From Photobacterium sp. TLY01 (lineage in GTDB: Bacteria; Pseudomonadota; Gammaproteobacteria; Enterobacterales; Vibrionaceae), in the NCBI RefSeq assembly GCF_021432065.1, contig NZ_CP090365.1:744001-808000 (forward strand): a stretch of 64,000 nucleotides of DNA, in the 5' to 3' direction. The notes beneath the pieces were generated by a model. That model ran no database searches. It was not told the origin of the DNA and worked only from the letters and a program-made list of their open reading frames with translations. Positions 42,302 to 51,707 of this stretch are shown in pieces. Made by a program: the position numbers and the translations under genes. The stretch's first letter is position 1, and each line of letters begins with the position of its first letter.

Positions 42302-43279
42302 TCAGTGTTTGTTGACATCCATGTATTCCAGAATCTCAGATAATTGCCGGTTGCGTTCAGCCGTGAGTATGCCCAGCCAGTCCTGAACGGTCAGGTTAGG
42401 ATTCAGCGATGCCAGCATCATTGCGGTTTGATCTCTGTACACCAGCCAGGCTCTTTGTACGCTTTCAACATCCTGCGCCGTGACTTCCAGGCTGAAGTCT
42501 TCAATTGGGCCGATTTTCAGGCGCTGAATCAGGTTGTCATACGTCTGACTCAATGTAGAGTCGGCTTCATCTAATGCTGGAATATCTTCCGGCTGGCTGC
42601 CTGCCAGTGCATCCAGAATTTGCGACAGGTATCTGTCATTTTGATTCGCCACAGATTCAATACGAAAGGCCGTACTGCTGCTGCCACCGTGAAGCTCTTC
42701 GTGCATCGCTCTGTGCTCAAAGAAGTCTTCTGCCATTCTGACCGCATTTTTGACGACTTGCTGCTGTGACACTGAAAGCTGCTGGATCGCTGAATCTTGT
42801 CGCTGCTTTCTCTCTATTTGTTGCTCACCGGCAAAGCGATTGGCACAGAATGCTGAGCCAACGCCACTTGTGATGTACTGGCACAGGTCAAATGTAAATG
42901 GCTGCTGATTCTGCCAATGATCGAACGCATCCTGCACGGCATACTTCTCTTCTGCAGGTGCGAAGCCACCTTCGCAGATGAGCTGCAGTGTCAGCTGATT
43001 TTTTTCTGTCAGAGGATAAGTGGAACCAGCCGATACGGTTTCTGCAATTTCCCACACTTGATAGAGGGTGTTATCCGCCTGAGCCAGCAAATACGCCTCT
43101 CTGTCTTCCGGTGTTAAGCTGGCTGGCTGAAGATGACCCACTTGTGAGCACATTTGCTCAGTACTGAGTTCTGGGTGACTGCCAGCCAAGGCAGAAAAAG
43201 GGTAAATAACGGAAAGCGTCATGAGAGACAGGGCTGAAGCCTGAATGAAAGGGATGCCTTTGATGGTGTGTCCTGACAT
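42302..43279 (-). CDS. periplasmic LprI-like (DUF1311) protein
   Basis: A 325-aa exported protein. The signal peptide lies ~12-35 (ALSLMTLSVIYPFSALAGS). Ends in the lysozyme-inhibitor LprI-type domain: IPALDEADSTLSQTYDN, then QRAWLVYRDQTAMMLA. Three cysteines before the domain suggest disulfides. The N-terminal ~200 residues are unique to this protein. The ATG at 43279 is chosen over a longer frame to 43375, whose extra residues would make a second hydrophobic run. Low-quality ribosome site. Confidence 0.7.
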   Translation of the reverse strand: MSGHTIKGIPFIQASALSLMTLSVIYPFSALAGSHPELSTEQMCSQVGHLQPASLTPEDREAYLLAQADNTLYQVWEIAETVSAGSTYPLTEKNQLTLQLICEGGFAPAEEKYAVQDAFDHWQNQQPFTFDLCQYITSGVGSAFCANRFAGEQQIERKQRQDSAIQQLSVSQQQVVKNAVRMAEDFFEHRAMHEELHGGSSSTAFRIESVANQNDRYLSQILDALAGSQPEDIPALDEADSTLSQTYDNLIQRLKIGPIEDFSLEVTAQDVESVQRAWLVYRDQTAMMLASLNPNLTVQDWLGILTAERNRQLSEILEYMDVNKH

Positions 43280-43441
43280 GGTTAAGGTGCGATGGAACGT
43301 AAGAATGGCGATAAGATCGCAGGTTGTTCGTGAAAGAACAAGGGGGGAAATCAAAAATAAGCAGGAAAATTGCACCGTCCTGGCCTGATGCGATTCGGGT
43401 CAAAGAAAAAAGTCGCAGCAGGCCAGAAACAAGCCGGATTG

Positions 43442-44020
43442 CTATCTGGTTTGCGTCAGTAATTGTTCGATACTTTGCGTCAGCTTCGGATCGTCTGGCT
43501 TAGTGGTACTGGCAAATACGGTGAAGACCTTGCCATTGCGATCGACCAGATATTTGTAGAAGTTCCATTTGGGCGTGATGCCTGAATCTTCGGTCAACTG
43601 CCGAAATACAGGGTTGGCGTCACTGCCACGCACAGCGCTGCGATTCATCATGGGAAATGTCACGCCGTAATCCAGATAGCAGACTTTTGCCGTATTTTCT
43701 TCATTGCCTCTGTCCTGGAAGAAGTCATTGGACGGGAAACCGATCACGGCAAACCCTTGGTCTTTGTATGTCTGGTACAAAGTTTCAAGCCCTTCGTACT
43801 GCGGGGTGAAACCGCACTGACTTGCGGTATTCACGACCAGCAGCACCTGACCTTGAAATTGCTGACATAGATCCACCGAATCAGTACTGTTCAGTTTCGT
43901 GAACTGGTGATTTAACAGCGGCGGACATTGCGTTTCAGCGGCTTGCACAGTGGTGAGTGTTGCTGATGCAGAGGCAATAACCGCGGCTAAAATCAGGTGT
44001 TTCGTCATTGAGCGGAGCAT
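43442..44020 (-). CDS. glutathione peroxidase-like protein, exported
   Basis: A 192-aa protein with a signal peptide (~1-27). VVNTASQCGFTPQYEGLE is the active-site motif with Cys (not selenocysteine), and FPSNDFFQDRGNEE and KWNFYKYLVDRNGKV are the other GPx blocks. It detoxifies peroxides, probably in the periplasm. AGGA precedes the ATG at 44020. Monocistronic. Confidence 0.92.
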   Translation of the reverse strand: MLRSMTKHLILAAVIASASATLTTVQAAETQCPPLLNHQFTKLNSTDSVDLCQQFQGQVLLVVNTASQCGFTPQYEGLETLYQTYKDQGFAVIGFPSNDFFQDRGNEENTAKVCYLDYGVTFPMMNRSAVRGSDANPVFRQLTEDSGITPKWNFYKYLVDRNGKVFTVFASTTKPDDPKLTQSIEQLLTQTR

Positions 44021-44229
44021 AAGTGAATCCTGTCGAGAGAATCAGCAACAGCCGAGAGGCCATTGAACGCTGTATGTTGATAAATTCTAACGTCTTATCG
44101 CAGCATTGCGAGACATTCATCAGGTTTATTTGGCATCTGTGGAGAATTAACGCATCTAGCCTTGCAATCCGCCAGACAAGCGTTAACGTGTGGCTGTTAT
44201 TGATAGATACCTTATTTGTGGAAGGGCAT

Positions 44230-44508
44230 ATGACAATTCAAAGAAACAACCTGTGGCATCGTTTGGTGGCTGCTTTTCAGTCCGTGATGGACTTTCAGCA
44301 GAGAATCTGGGTTGTTCATGTGCGCGAAAGCCGTTTTCAGGATGAATCATTCATTGTCAGTGAAGATAGCTTTACAACGCCGCTGCAGTGGATGAGCAAG
44401 AAAGGTTACAGTGAAGAGATGCTGAGTAAGGTAGAGCTGATGAAGCGCTCTCAGGTGCTTGAATTTACAGTCGGCGATTGCCAGCATCGTTTAATGCGAG
44501 TGAAATGA
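44230..44508 (+). CDS. hypothetical protein (92 aa)
   Basis: A 92-aa soluble protein with no recognised domain. The ATG at 44230 has GGAAGGG immediately upstream; the longer frame to 44023 overlaps the GPx promoter and lacks a site. Central VVHVRESRFQDESFIVSEDSF may form a beta-hairpin. Arg/Glu-rich C-terminus. Confidence 0.5.
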   Translation: MTIQRNNLWHRLVAAFQSVMDFQQRIWVVHVRESRFQDESFIVSEDSFTTPLQWMSKKGYSEEMLSKVELMKRSQVLEFTVGDCQHRLMRVK

Positions 44509-44799
44509 TTCGTTCCCTCTGTCTTCTGGTGCAGACAAGAACAAACACCGTTTCAATCAGTCCGTCTTCTTTAACCCCCTGAGAAATAAGTCAAACCTAT
44601 CCTTTATCAAACATTTCCACTTTCGGAAGTGCGCATTTTTATGCGTTTTTTGTCTGTTTTGTTATAAAAAAGTTATGATTTGGATCAAATTTATTACATC
44701 AAGATGATAAAAAAATGCTCGTAGTCGCAAATACTAGATGCTGTGCAACTGAACTAGCGGTTGTGCTGAATGTAAGTATTCTATTGATAAAGAAGAAGA

Positions 44800-45855
44800 A
44801 TGACTATGAAGACACTTTCGACCTACCTCACCTTTGCATCACTCCTTGCGGCCGGTTCTGCTCAGGCGACGATGAGCGATTACAAACTCGTCCTGGTTCA
44901 TGGTTTCCAGCCAGGCCAGCTGCAATCGAAACCCGACAGTGAGCAGGTGAATCTGGACGGGGCCTCGTACTGGCAAGACTATTGGCAATCCCGTGCTGAT
45001 GCCCGGATTGACTGGCCCTCTCAGGAACGGATTACCGGCAAAATCGCGACAGATTATGTCTGGCCAAAACTGAAAGCATTTTCTGAGCAAGGCCTCTGTC
45101 AGCCGGGCTGTGTATTTGTGACTCATTCCACTGGCGATCTGGTCACACGGTATCTGATTGATAATCAGGCGAACTGGCTGGAAAATGCCGGTCTGGAACC
45201 GCTCAATATTGTGGCGACTTTTGACTTTGCGGGCGCCGGAGGCGGGTCTGAACTCGGTGACATCGCGGTGAATGTGGCTGAGGGGGGCGGTACCTGGAAC
45301 AGCATGCTCAAATATGCAGTCTCTTTGTGGCTGGGAGAAACCCCCAGCAGCAATAATACCGGGGTACTGAATGATCTTCGCGTTGCCAATGCACGTCAAC
45401 TGGCTGCCTTGCCGGACAGCCGCGTCCCCCGAATTCGCTTTACCGGCGACAGCAGTGACTATCTGGGGGTCACGTCAGGTTATCTGCCCGGCAATGATGA
45501 CGGGGTCGTGGCCAGCCATTCCTCTTGCGGTGCCAGTCAAGCCGGGGACTTTAGCAGTTGTTCTGTGAATGTGGCTTACAACGGTAAGCTGGCATCCCAG
45601 TCCCGGGGTGTCAGCCAGTTTATGCCTTATCACTACCCCTTATTGATGGGGGAAGGGTATAGCCACAGCGGTCTGATCAACAATCAGCATGAAGGGCAAG
45701 TCACAACGGCTGCGGAGCAGGTCAGTCTGCTGGATGGAAAAGTCGTCCGTGTACAGTCTACCGATGAGTGGTACTGGCTGAATGGCGCCTATTACCGTTA
45801 TGTCGATGGATCAGACACCCTGACGATGTCTGAAATTGTGCACTCTTTCTTATGA
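44800..45855 (+). CDS. secreted lipase-like alpha/beta hydrolase
   Basis: A 351-aa exported hydrolase. Signal peptide ~1-24 (SLLAAGSAQA cleavage). Oxyanion region VLVHGFQPGQ, nucleophile elbow FVTHSTGDLVTRYL (Ser ~110), a Gly/Ala-rich FDFAGAGGGSELGD segment and a C-terminal SGLINNQHEGQ His region. THSTGD replaces the usual GxSxG, as in some secreted lipases. CSSCSVN suggests a disulfide. Possibly degrades lipids or polyesters. The product of the gene 50 bp downstream may be its partner. Confidence 0.78.
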   Translation: MTMKTLSTYLTFASLLAAGSAQATMSDYKLVLVHGFQPGQLQSKPDSEQVNLDGASYWQDYWQSRADARIDWPSQERITGKIATDYVWPKLKAFSEQGLCQPGCVFVTHSTGDLVTRYLIDNQANWLENAGLEPLNIVATFDFAGAGGGSELGDIAVNVAEGGGTWNSMLKYAVSLWLGETPSSNNTGVLNDLRVANARQLAALPDSRVPRIRFTGDSSDYLGVTSGYLPGNDDGVVASHSSCGASQAGDFSSCSVNVAYNGKLASQSRGVSQFMPYHYPLLMGEGYSHSGLINNQHEGQVTTAAEQVSLLDGKVVRVQSTDEWYWLNGAYYRYVDGSDTLTMSEIVHSFL

Positions 45856-45904
45856 TTGCGTTATGGCTTTGGCTCAGGCCAAAGCCATGTTCAGCAGGTT
45901 CGCT

Positions 45905-46987
45905 ATGAAAAAGAAAAAGATGATCACGGCTGTGTTGTTCGGCACAGCGGTCGTGCTGCTTGCCATCTATCATGTTTGGCCAACGCAGCACCCGCATACA
46001 GCATCTGACCCGGTTGCCGCCAGACAGGCGCCCGCAGTCAAGACTCAGGTCGTTCCGATGACGACCCAGCCAGAATTCGTGAAACCCGATCCACTGACTC
46101 AGAACATCAATGAAGCAGTCGCTGAGCAGAAAGAGATCTCGCTGCCTGTCGATCTGGCAGAGCAGTTTAGCTTGATTTCAAGGGCATACGCCGCTGAGCT
46201 GGCTTATCCGTCTTACGCCAGGCCGCTGTCGGCTCAGGATACCCAGTGGCTGGAGCCGAACCGCTATGTGGCGGTGCAGGCGCCCGTCATGGATGGTCAT
46301 CATACGGCATCGTTATCTCTTGATTCCTTCCGGCATTTTTATCCGGATCCCGTGAGCCTGACAGTGCAGAGCCGTTTGCCGGTCGAGTCAATCTCTGTAG
46401 CGCTGATTGATGTCAATACCCATCAAACGCTGGCTGCTGAGCAATCGCCGGGCAATCAGATTGTCTTTGCGCCTGGTGAGAGCTGGCCGTCAGAGATACG
46501 TGCCAAAGCAACCATTCACTTCGCAACCGGCTCGGACATACTCACCGCCGATTTTCGCTATTACGTACCGGTCGCTGAAGTTGTTTCAGTCGCAAAACCG
46601 GTGCCTGAAGGTGCTGATATGAACATTCCGGTCACTTTGTCGGTCAAGCGGGAGGGGATATACCGTGTCAGAGCCAACCTGTATACACAAAGCGGCAAGC
46701 CTGTCGCTGTACTGACGGCCAGACAAAAGCTTTCCGCAGGTGAGCAGACGGTGACACTGAAAGCGCACCACAGTGTCCTGTCCGGTCGGGATGACTATGA
46801 ACTGAGAACTTTTCAGATCGAAAAAATGTCGGGCTTTCCCGGTGAAGAAACGGAATATGGCATCAGCCCAAAACCGTTCTGGCCCTTAGGCACCTTAGAG
46901 GTATCACTGTTAAGTGATGAGCCATATATCCCCACGGCAGAGGAGCAGCAACGCATGCAGTTTTTGCGGTCCGCCGCCTCAGACTGA
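45905..46987 (+). CDS. membrane-anchored periplasmic protein, unknown, next to lipase
   Basis: A 360-aa protein: cytosolic MKKKKM, a single helix (~6-24), a Pro/Thr/Gln linker (~25-70) and a mostly beta periplasmic body. It is not homologous in any obvious way to lipase foldases (Lif), but the topology (short N-terminal anchor, linker, periplasmic domain, directly after a lipase) is the same. The ATG at 45905 follows CAGG. The last codons overlap the convergent LysR gene by 9 bp. I do not recognise the family. Confidence 0.65.
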   Translation: MKKKKMITAVLFGTAVVLLAIYHVWPTQHPHTASDPVAARQAPAVKTQVVPMTTQPEFVKPDPLTQNINEAVAEQKEISLPVDLAEQFSLISRAYAAELAYPSYARPLSAQDTQWLEPNRYVAVQAPVMDGHHTASLSLDSFRHFYPDPVSLTVQSRLPVESISVALIDVNTHQTLAAEQSPGNQIVFAPGESWPSEIRAKATIHFATGSDILTADFRYYVPVAEVVSVAKPVPEGADMNIPVTLSVKREGIYRVRANLYTQSGKPVAVLTARQKLSAGEQTVTLKAHHSVLSGRDDYELRTFQIEKMSGFPGEETEYGISPKPFWPLGTLEVSLLSDEPYIPTAEEQQRMQFLRSAASD

Positions 46988-47863
46988 GGCGGGTGGAATG
47001 TCAGAGAGAATCCAGTCAAACAACAAGGACAGGGAAGTATTCGGGGTCACGTTCGGACGCACCAGATAGTAGCGCTTCCCCGAAGGGACACTGTGAGGAC
47101 TGGGCATGATTAACCGGCCTGTATCCAAGTCCTGCCGGGCCAGTTCCACATCGCCAACCGCAATGCCGAACCCCTGAATCGCGGCACTCACCGTCAGATC
47201 CAGAGTCGCGAACCGCTGGTTCTGGATCGCGTGCTGGCCGGCATAGCCCATGTGCGTCAGCCACAGCCGCCAATCGGTATGCTGTGGGGTGGCATGGAGC
47301 CAGGTGTACTGGCTGAGCTGCTCCGGCGACACAGGCAACTGGTCTTGCTGAAAGAGCGCAGGCGAGCACATGGGGGATAAGTATTCATCAAACAGGCGAA
47401 AAGCTTTCACTTCTTTATGAGGCGGCTGATCGTCATAACAAATGGCGGCATCGAAAGGCTCAGTCGTGAAGTTCACACTGTGCATGATGGCTGAAGTGAG
47501 CTCCACATCAATGTCAGGGTGGGCCTGCTGAAATGACATCAGTTTCGGCAGCAACCAGGAAGTAATACAGCTGGGCGCTTTGAGCTTGATTTGCTGTTTT
47601 TCATTCGAGACCTGATCAACGGCTTTTTGCAGTTGGGTCATGACATGCTGCACCATAGGTAAAAATGCATGCCCTTTACTGGTCAGCGTCAGTCCGCGGG
47701 CATGGCGCTGAAACAGTCTGACTTTCAATTGTTCTTCCAATGCCAGAATCTGCCGGCTGACGGCCCCCTGAGTGACATTCAGGTGCTTGGCGGCCGTCGT
47801 AAAGTTTAAGTACTCAGCAGTGATCAGAAAAGCCTGGAGTTCTCGGGTCGATGGTAGGCGCAT
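46979..47863 (-). CDS. LysR family transcription regulator
   Basis: A 294-aa LTTR: N-terminal winged HTH (LQAFLITAEYLNFTTAAKHLNVTQGAVSRQI, ~9-39 across its span) and a periplasmic-binding-fold effector domain (~90-290). It is divergent from the HisC-like gene across a 182-bp region and probably regulates it together with the binding-protein gene. The effector may be an amino acid, an inference from its neighbours. Confidence 0.9.
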   Translation of the reverse strand: MRLPSTRELQAFLITAEYLNFTTAAKHLNVTQGAVSRQILALEEQLKVRLFQRHARGLTLTSKGHAFLPMVQHVMTQLQKAVDQVSNEKQQIKLKAPSCITSWLLPKLMSFQQAHPDIDVELTSAIMHSVNFTTEPFDAAICYDDQPPHKEVKAFRLFDEYLSPMCSPALFQQDQLPVSPEQLSQYTWLHATPQHTDWRLWLTHMGYAGQHAIQNQRFATLDLTVSAAIQGFGIAVGDVELARQDLDTGRLIMPSPHSVPSGKRYYLVRPNVTPNTSLSLLFDWILSDIPPASV

Positions 47864-48045
47864 CAGTCAATCAAACCTCTTAAGCTATGCGTTTTACTCA
47901 TGGCTAGTATGCCGACTTTTCGATTCTTATTTCAAATTTATTTGTTTAATTTATGTAAATGGAAAATATAAAAACTCTCAGGTTGAATGTTTAATCGTAA
48001 ATCTGGGCTTAATTCTGTTATTCATGCATTGCGAAGAGGTGTGTT

Positions 48046-49131
48046 GTGACGTCGCTAGCTACGAAATTAGTTCCAGAGGTAGTAAAAAACCTCATACCCT
48101 ATCAGTCTGCTCGCCGCATCGGCGGGAAAGGACATATCTGGCTGAACGCCAACGAGCTGGAACAAAGTGAGCGTTACGGCGAATCAGAGAGTTACAATCG
48201 TTATCCTGATTTTCTTCCGCACGTGATTGAAAAAGCCTATCTGGAATACAGCAAAGATGCCGTGGGTGGCGAAGCGCTGCAATGCGAATCGCTGGCGGTA
48301 CGGGGTGCCGATGAGGGCATTGATTTATTGATTCGGACGTTTTGCCAGCCAGGTCATGATCAAATCATTGTCTGCCCGCCGACCTATGCGATGTATGAGT
48401 TCTGTGCCGATTCAATTGCAGTGAACACGGTGAAAGTGCCATTGGCAGAAGATTTCAGTCTGAATGTGGCAGCGATCACCCCCCATCTGAAAGACAGCAA
48501 AGTTCTGTTTTTGTGTTCACCGAACAACCCGACAGGTAACGTGATCCCTCATGAGCAAATCGTCGCTTTGCTTGAGGCAAGTAAAGATTCCACCCTGGTG
48601 GTGGTTGATGAAGCCTATATTGAGTTTGCCCCGCACACCAGTGTGGTTAATCTGATTGCTGAATATCCGCATCTGATTGTGATTCGCACCCTGTCCAAAG
48701 CCTTTGGTCTTGCTTCCATTCGGGTCGGATTTTTACTGGCTGACAAGAGCGTGATGGATTATGTTGCACGTTTGATTCCGCCTTACCCGATCGCGGATCC
48801 GAGTGCGCTGGTCGCTAAAAAAGCGCTCCAGCAAGAAGGGCTGGCCGCCATGCGACGCCAGACAGATGAGCTGGTGTCGATTCGTAACTGGTTTGCTGAG
48901 GAAGTAGCCGGGCTGACTTTTGTCGAGAAAGTCTATCCGTCTTCCACCAATTTTGTGCTGGTGAAGTTCGGCACCGACGATTGTCTCTACCAGTATCTGC
49001 TGCAAAAAGGCATCGTCACCCGGAATCAGGCTCATGATCCGCGCTTGGCCCGCTGTGTCCGTATTTCTATCGGAACCCGAGCCAGCATGCAAGAAACACT
49101 GGATGCGCTTAAAGCCTATCCATTCAATTAA
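48046..49131 (+). CDS. HisC-like pyridoxal-phosphate aminotransferase
   Basis: A 361-aa fold-type I aminotransferase of the HisC group: CSPNNPTGNVIP, VVDEAYIEFAP and TLSKAFGLASIRVGFL (the PLP-binding Lys). Histidinol-phosphate aminotransferase is the family prototype, but no other his genes are adjacent, so an aromatic or other amino-acid role is equally possible. The start is GTG at 48046 with GAGG 7 nt upstream. Divergent LysR control is likely; a periplasmic amino-acid-binding protein gene follows 33 bp downstream. Confidence 0.87.
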   Translation: MTSLATKLVPEVVKNLIPYQSARRIGGKGHIWLNANELEQSERYGESESYNRYPDFLPHVIEKAYLEYSKDAVGGEALQCESLAVRGADEGIDLLIRTFCQPGHDQIIVCPPTYAMYEFCADSIAVNTVKVPLAEDFSLNVAAITPHLKDSKVLFLCSPNNPTGNVIPHEQIVALLEASKDSTLVVVDEAYIEFAPHTSVVNLIAEYPHLIVIRTLSKAFGLASIRVGFLLADKSVMDYVARLIPPYPIADPSALVAKKALQQEGLAAMRRQTDELVSIRNWFAEEVAGLTFVEKVYPSSTNFVLVKFGTDDCLYQYLLQKGIVTRNQAHDPRLARCVRISIGTRASMQETLDALKAYPFN

Positions 49132-49164
49132 AGAATAAACACGACAGTGTAAGAGGGGACAACC

Positions 49165-49938
49165 ATGAAAAAGCAACTCGGCCTGGGCCTGATCCTGGCA
49201 ACAGCAATGATGGCGAATGTACAGGCAGCGGACAAACCGGTACGTTTAGCTTCCGATTTCACTTACCCGCCATTTAACTACAAAGATGCAGATGGCACCC
49301 CGAAAGGGTTTGATATTGAAATCGCCGATGCACTGTGTCAGGAAGCCAAACTGGACTGCGTGTGGGTCACGCAGAGCTGGGACGGCCTGATCCCCTCGCT
49401 GTTAGCCCGTAAATCGGATGCCATCATGGCTTCCATGCGTATCACAGAAGAACGCAAGCAACGGGTGTTGTTTACCGACAAGTACTATCAGACTCCGGCC
49501 CGTTTTGTGGCCCGTAACGATGCAGAAATCAGCATCGATAAATCCGGCCTTGAAGGGAAAAAAATCGGTGTTCAGCTAGGCACGATTCATGACCGTTATG
49601 TCACCGACATGTATGGCGATGTGGCAAAAATTCAGCGCTATACCGGTCAGGATGAAGTATATCTGGATCTGTCCACCGGCCGTCTTGACGCCGCATTTGG
49701 TAACTCTGATCAGCTCGCGCTGGCTTTCCTGGACAAAGAGCAGGGCAAGGATTTCGAGTTTGTTGGTGAAGCGGTTACAGACAAAGCCTACATTGGTGAA
49801 GGCACTGCGCTGGCCCTGCGTAAAACAGATAAAGCACTGGCCGAGAAATTCAACAAGGCGATTCAGACCATCCGTGAAAATGGCACGTATGACCGGATTG
49901 CCGGGAAGTACTTTAAGTTTGATATTTACGGTGAGTAA
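49165..49938 (+). CDS. amino-acid ABC transporter substrate-binding protein (HisJ/ArgT-like)
   Basis: A 257-aa periplasmic binding protein with a signal peptide ~1-21 (NVQAADKP). The family signature GFDIEIADALC is present with the SWDGLIPSLLARKSDAIMASM ligand-site region. Typical of Lys/Arg/His/ornithine binding proteins. No permease or ATPase genes follow, so it must share a transporter encoded elsewhere, or act with the HisC-like enzyme as an orphan. GGGGAC precedes the ATG. Confidence 0.9.
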   Translation: MKKQLGLGLILATAMMANVQAADKPVRLASDFTYPPFNYKDADGTPKGFDIEIADALCQEAKLDCVWVTQSWDGLIPSLLARKSDAIMASMRITEERKQRVLFTDKYYQTPARFVARNDAEISIDKSGLEGKKIGVQLGTIHDRYVTDMYGDVAKIQRYTGQDEVYLDLSTGRLDAAFGNSDQLALAFLDKEQGKDFEFVGEAVTDKAYIGEGTALALRKTDKALAEKFNKAIQTIRENGTYDRIAGKYFKFDIYGE

Positions 49939-49958
49939 GGGGTTCCGTTTACTCTCTG

Positions 49959-49991
49959 AAAAATCCGAAGCGGTTGCTTCGGATTTTTTTT
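49959..49991 (+). terminator. terminator after binding-protein gene
   Basis: AAAAATCCGAAGC and GCTTCGGATTTTTTTT with GGTT loop, eight T. It marks the left edge of the accessory island. Confidence 0.93.
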
Positions 49992-50008
49992 GCGCTGGGG
50001 TTGGGTTG

Positions 50009-50265
50009 GGTTGGGTGAGTTTGTCGCGCTTTAAATCAGTGGCAACAATGAGCCTTGAGCTCCGCGCGCCAGGTACTCTTTGTTAGCCCAAAGCGTACCC
50101 AGAAATGCTTTTTTATTCTTTGGTGTGGTCCGGGCCGGTTGTAGGCGCTCCCGGCGCCGACAACCTAAAAATTCGTCCTGAATTTTTCCCTGATTTTGTA
50201 CCATCACTGTACATTACCAAGTCGTCATTACCGCGTCAGGTGGGAATCCATGCGGCGAGTGCGTT
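50009..50265. repeat. 263-bp tandem repeat, unit 1
   Basis: First of two adjacent copies with a 263-bp period (anchor GGCGCTCCCGGCGCC at 50144 and 50407). The unit contains two hairpins: GGCGC-TCCCG-GCGCC and AAAAATTC-GTCCT-GAATTTTT, the latter seen in the copies in the accessory island. An isolated CTGGGTTGGG-type G-rich run precedes it. The copies differ by scattered substitutions (for example CGACAACC versus CAACAACC). No gene is evident; small frames cross it. Confidence 0.85.
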
Positions 50266-50528
50266 TTTGGTTGCTGGGTGGGTTTGTCGCGCATTGGGTT
50301 TTGTGACTTATTTGACATTGTCTGATGCGCGCCAGGTACTCTTTGTCAGCCCAAAGAGTACCCAGAAATGCTTTTTTATTCTTTGGTGTGGTCCGGGCCG
50401 GTTGTAGGCGCTCCCGGCGCCAACAACCTAAAAATTCGTCCTGAATTTTTCCCTGATTTTGTACCATCACTATACGTTACCAAGTCGTCGTTACCGTGAC
50501 AGGCGGGAATCCATGCGGCGAGTGCGAT
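50266..50528. repeat. 263-bp tandem repeat, unit 2
   Basis: Second copy of the 263-bp unit in the same orientation. It ends in GGCGGGAATCCATGCGG, a sequence also present, inverted, near 54310-54331. The next ~270 bp to the membrane-protein gene contain no recognised feature. Confidence 0.85.
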
Positions 50529-50800
50529 TCTATGGCTTCTTTGTGCTGGGTAAGTGACGGATTTCACTTTTCTTACAAGCTTATGCGTCACTGATTTTTT
50601 CGGTAAGTCATGACATAGGAGAAAATCAAATAATATCAATTGGGTCGTATCAGATGATTGCGTAAGATATACGACAGGGTTATGTGACAAGTTGTCATAT
50701 ATAAAATGTTATGTGGTTCACCAATAGTGATACAACTCAGAATACAATAATAAAAATAAGTATATGCTTATTTTTTTCAACAGGGACAGGTAGTTGGCGT

Positions 50801-51025
50801 ATGGGAAATGTTATTTCGACACTTTTTAGTTGGGCATTTATGAGTTTGTGGCTTCTATTGCCACTGGGTTGGGTCTACTGGCTTTGGGTAGCAGTAAAAA
50901 TTGGCGGTTTTGCGATGTTTGCATTGGCGTTGTTTCCGGTTACTTCACCAATAGCAGCGATTCTGGGCGGTTGGTCATTTTTATTCGGGTTGCCTGATTG
51001 GGTTGTTAGTGTCTTCATATCGTAG
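50801..51025 (+). CDS. small membrane protein, hypothetical
   Basis: A 74-aa, very hydrophobic protein with about two helices (MGNVISTLFSWAFMSLWLLL and a Gly/Ala-rich second segment). The start at 50801 is chosen because CAGG lies upstream; the frame opens at 50711. AT-rich like the other island cargo. Its stop is followed within ~30 bp by the boundary of IS110 remnant 1. Small membrane proteins like this occur in mobile cassettes; function unknown. Confidence 0.55.
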   Translation: MGNVISTLFSWAFMSLWLLLPLGWVYWLWVAVKIGGFAMFALALFPVTSPIAAILGGWSFLFGLPDWVVSVFIS

Positions 51026-51049
51026 TATCAGACAGCATCACATAACAAG

Positions 51050-51613
51050 CAACTATGGCGTCTATCATTAAAATCATGTTGATTTTGCATCCCATAAGAC
51101 GCCATCGCGCAACATAGAATTTAGGATGATAACCATCTTTCTGACGTATGTAATGATGGCTACTTTTTTCGGTTTTCCTTCAGCCAGAAGTCGTTGATAG
51201 GCTCCTCTAAAAACAGGGTTACACAGCATGGCGGAGATCCTAGCCATAAACAAACGGTCCTGACCTGAGCTCGGCCGATTTGATCCGGACGAAGCGCGTT
51301 GATGGACGGGTGGCAGCTGTACAAATAGCGACGGCATCATTGAGATCGTTTTGGCCCCATCATGAAAGGTGCCACAGGCTTCCATCCCGATAATGGCTGG
51401 CGGCATATTGGCAAATATCGAGAGAACTTTTGAGCGTGATATTGTTTTGTGAATCAATATCTTGCCTTTGTGATCTTCACCGCAGATACTGAAGCTATGT
51501 TTGGCTAAATCAATACCATAGACAAATTGTGACATGGTGGCCTCCGGTAATTTCGTAGACTGACTTACCAAGTGTGGCAACCCCTGATGATGAGGGGGAG
51601 TCCATGTCATTCG
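51050..51613 (-). pseudogene. IS110-family transposase remnant 1 (internal deletion)
   Basis: On the minus strand, MSQFVYGIDLAKHSFSICGE (from 51535) is the DEDD-type N-terminus of an IS110 transposase, and IIGMEACGTFHDG follows. The frame then joins a Transposase_20-type C-terminus (NPVFRGAYQRLLAEGKPKK). The ~340-residue protein is reduced to ~150 in-frame codons to 51074, so the central part is lost. Boundaries shared with remnants 2 and 3: ACTATGGCGT at 51052-51061 and GGGGGAGTCCATGTCATTCG at the right end (51594-51613). Confidence 0.8.
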
Positions 51614-51653
51614 TATAGCTCTGGTCAGATCCGCACTCCCAAAGGTTAATCAC

Positions 51654-51699
51654 TACGTTAATCACGTATAGTTTGCTATCCATACGTTAATTGCGTACA
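51654..51699. promoter_or_regulatory. tandem operator-like sites of higBA2
   Basis: TACGTTAATCACGTATA (51654-51670) and TACGTTAATTGCGTACA (51683-51699) are near-identical, themselves partly palindromic sites 29 bp apart, ending 8 bp before the higB2 ATG. They look like HigA2 binding sites for autorepression. Confidence 0.65.
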
Positions 51700-51707
51700 C
51701 TTTGTTT

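Noticed and set aside
43442..44020. Selenoprotein glutathione peroxidase
   Set aside because: The active-site codon is a normal Cys in TASQCGFT and there is no in-frame TGA.
44715..44942. 75-aa plus-strand frame
   Set aside because: It overlaps the lipase gene start in another frame and has no ribosome site.
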